Of a stretch of DNA of 6,460 nt, positions 6,421-6,460 are shown piece by piece. The stretch's first letter is position 1. Every line of letters starts with the position of its first letter. Source of the DNA: Planctomycetota bacterium (GTDB lineage: Bacteria > Planctomycetota > Phycisphaerae > UBA1845); NCBI GenBank assembly GCA_022566435.1, contig JADFIX010000026.1, forward strand, positions 1-6,460. The letters are read 5' to 3'. The position numbers and the translations under genes were made by a program. The notes under the pieces were generated by a model that saw only the letters and a list, made by a program, of their open reading frames with translations, did no database searches and was not told the origin of the DNA.

Positions 6421-6460
6421 CGGCAGTCTCGTCGTCGAGGAGTTCGAGCGCAGCGAGGTC
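6410..6460 (-). CDS. C-terminal tail of an upstream gene, probably the paired repressor (partial)
   Basis: Seventeen codons enter from the right edge and end in TAA at 6412-6410, reading DLAALELLDDETADGT. The stop lies 11 bases inside the ImmA-like gene, which is typical of a coupled gene pair. ImmA/IrrE peptidases are commonly encoded directly after an XRE-type helix-turn-helix repressor, and the acidic, Leu/Ala-rich tail is compatible with one. The visible part is far too short to identify the family, so the repressor assignment rests only on context. Confidence 0.45.
   Translation of the reverse strand, partial: DLAALELLDDETADGT

Noticed and set aside
1..6460. CRISPR array, tRNA, rRNA or insertion-sequence ends
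   Set aside because: No regularly spaced repeats, cloverleaf-like segments, transposase motifs or terminal inverted repeats were found on reading either strand.

Overview
The window is GC-rich bacterial chromosome. It has three parts: the edge of a glycolytic gene cluster (about 1-1080, minus strand), a degraded DNA repair or anti-phage island (about 1080-5270, plus strand), and the start of a regulatory pair (5638-6460, minus strand). The host phylum cannot be fixed from this sequence. The class I (animal-type) aldolase and the Glk-family glucokinase suggest a GC-rich environmental bacterium, such as one of the Proteobacteria, Nitrospirota or Chloroflexota, but that is only a guess.

Left part. 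A class I fructose-bisphosphate aldolase starts at 499 and runs off the left edge. Upstream of it, in the same direction, lies the C-terminal third of a glucokinase (stop at 681-683). Its homology ends near 1080, so the ATP- and sugar-binding N-terminal part is gone. The 181 bp between the two genes hold a perfect TTGACA box and a 37-bp interrupted inverted repeat.

Middle part. Exactly where glucokinase ends, the C-terminal part of a very large YhaN-type SMC-like ATPase begins on the opposite strand. It keeps the coiled coil, ABC signature, Walker B and H-loop but lacks the Walker A half. Two unrelated genes have thus both lost their 5' ends at one breakpoint. The best explanations are a deletion, a rearrangement or a chimeric join. 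The SMC-like gene overlaps by 14 bp an OLD-family ATPase-Toprim nuclease (3199-5148), which is complete in frame except for one internal TAG at 3925-3927. A 42-codon stub begins in a 4-bp overlap with the nuclease stop and may be the remains of a third operon gene. The pairing of a YhaN-like ATPase with an OLD nuclease in overlapping frames is the most system-like signal here. In this copy the system looks dead: no promoter of its own, no Walker A in the SMC partner, and a nonsense codon in the nuclease.

Right part. A roughly 370-bp stretch with no convincing gene (5271-5637) separates the island from an ImmA/IrrE-type zinc metallopeptidase. The metallopeptidase overlaps by 11 bp the end of a gene entering from the right edge, probably its DNA-binding repressor partner. 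A 19-bp direct repeat with one mismatch (5154-5172 and 5692-5710) brackets the gene-poor stretch and may mark another recombination event.
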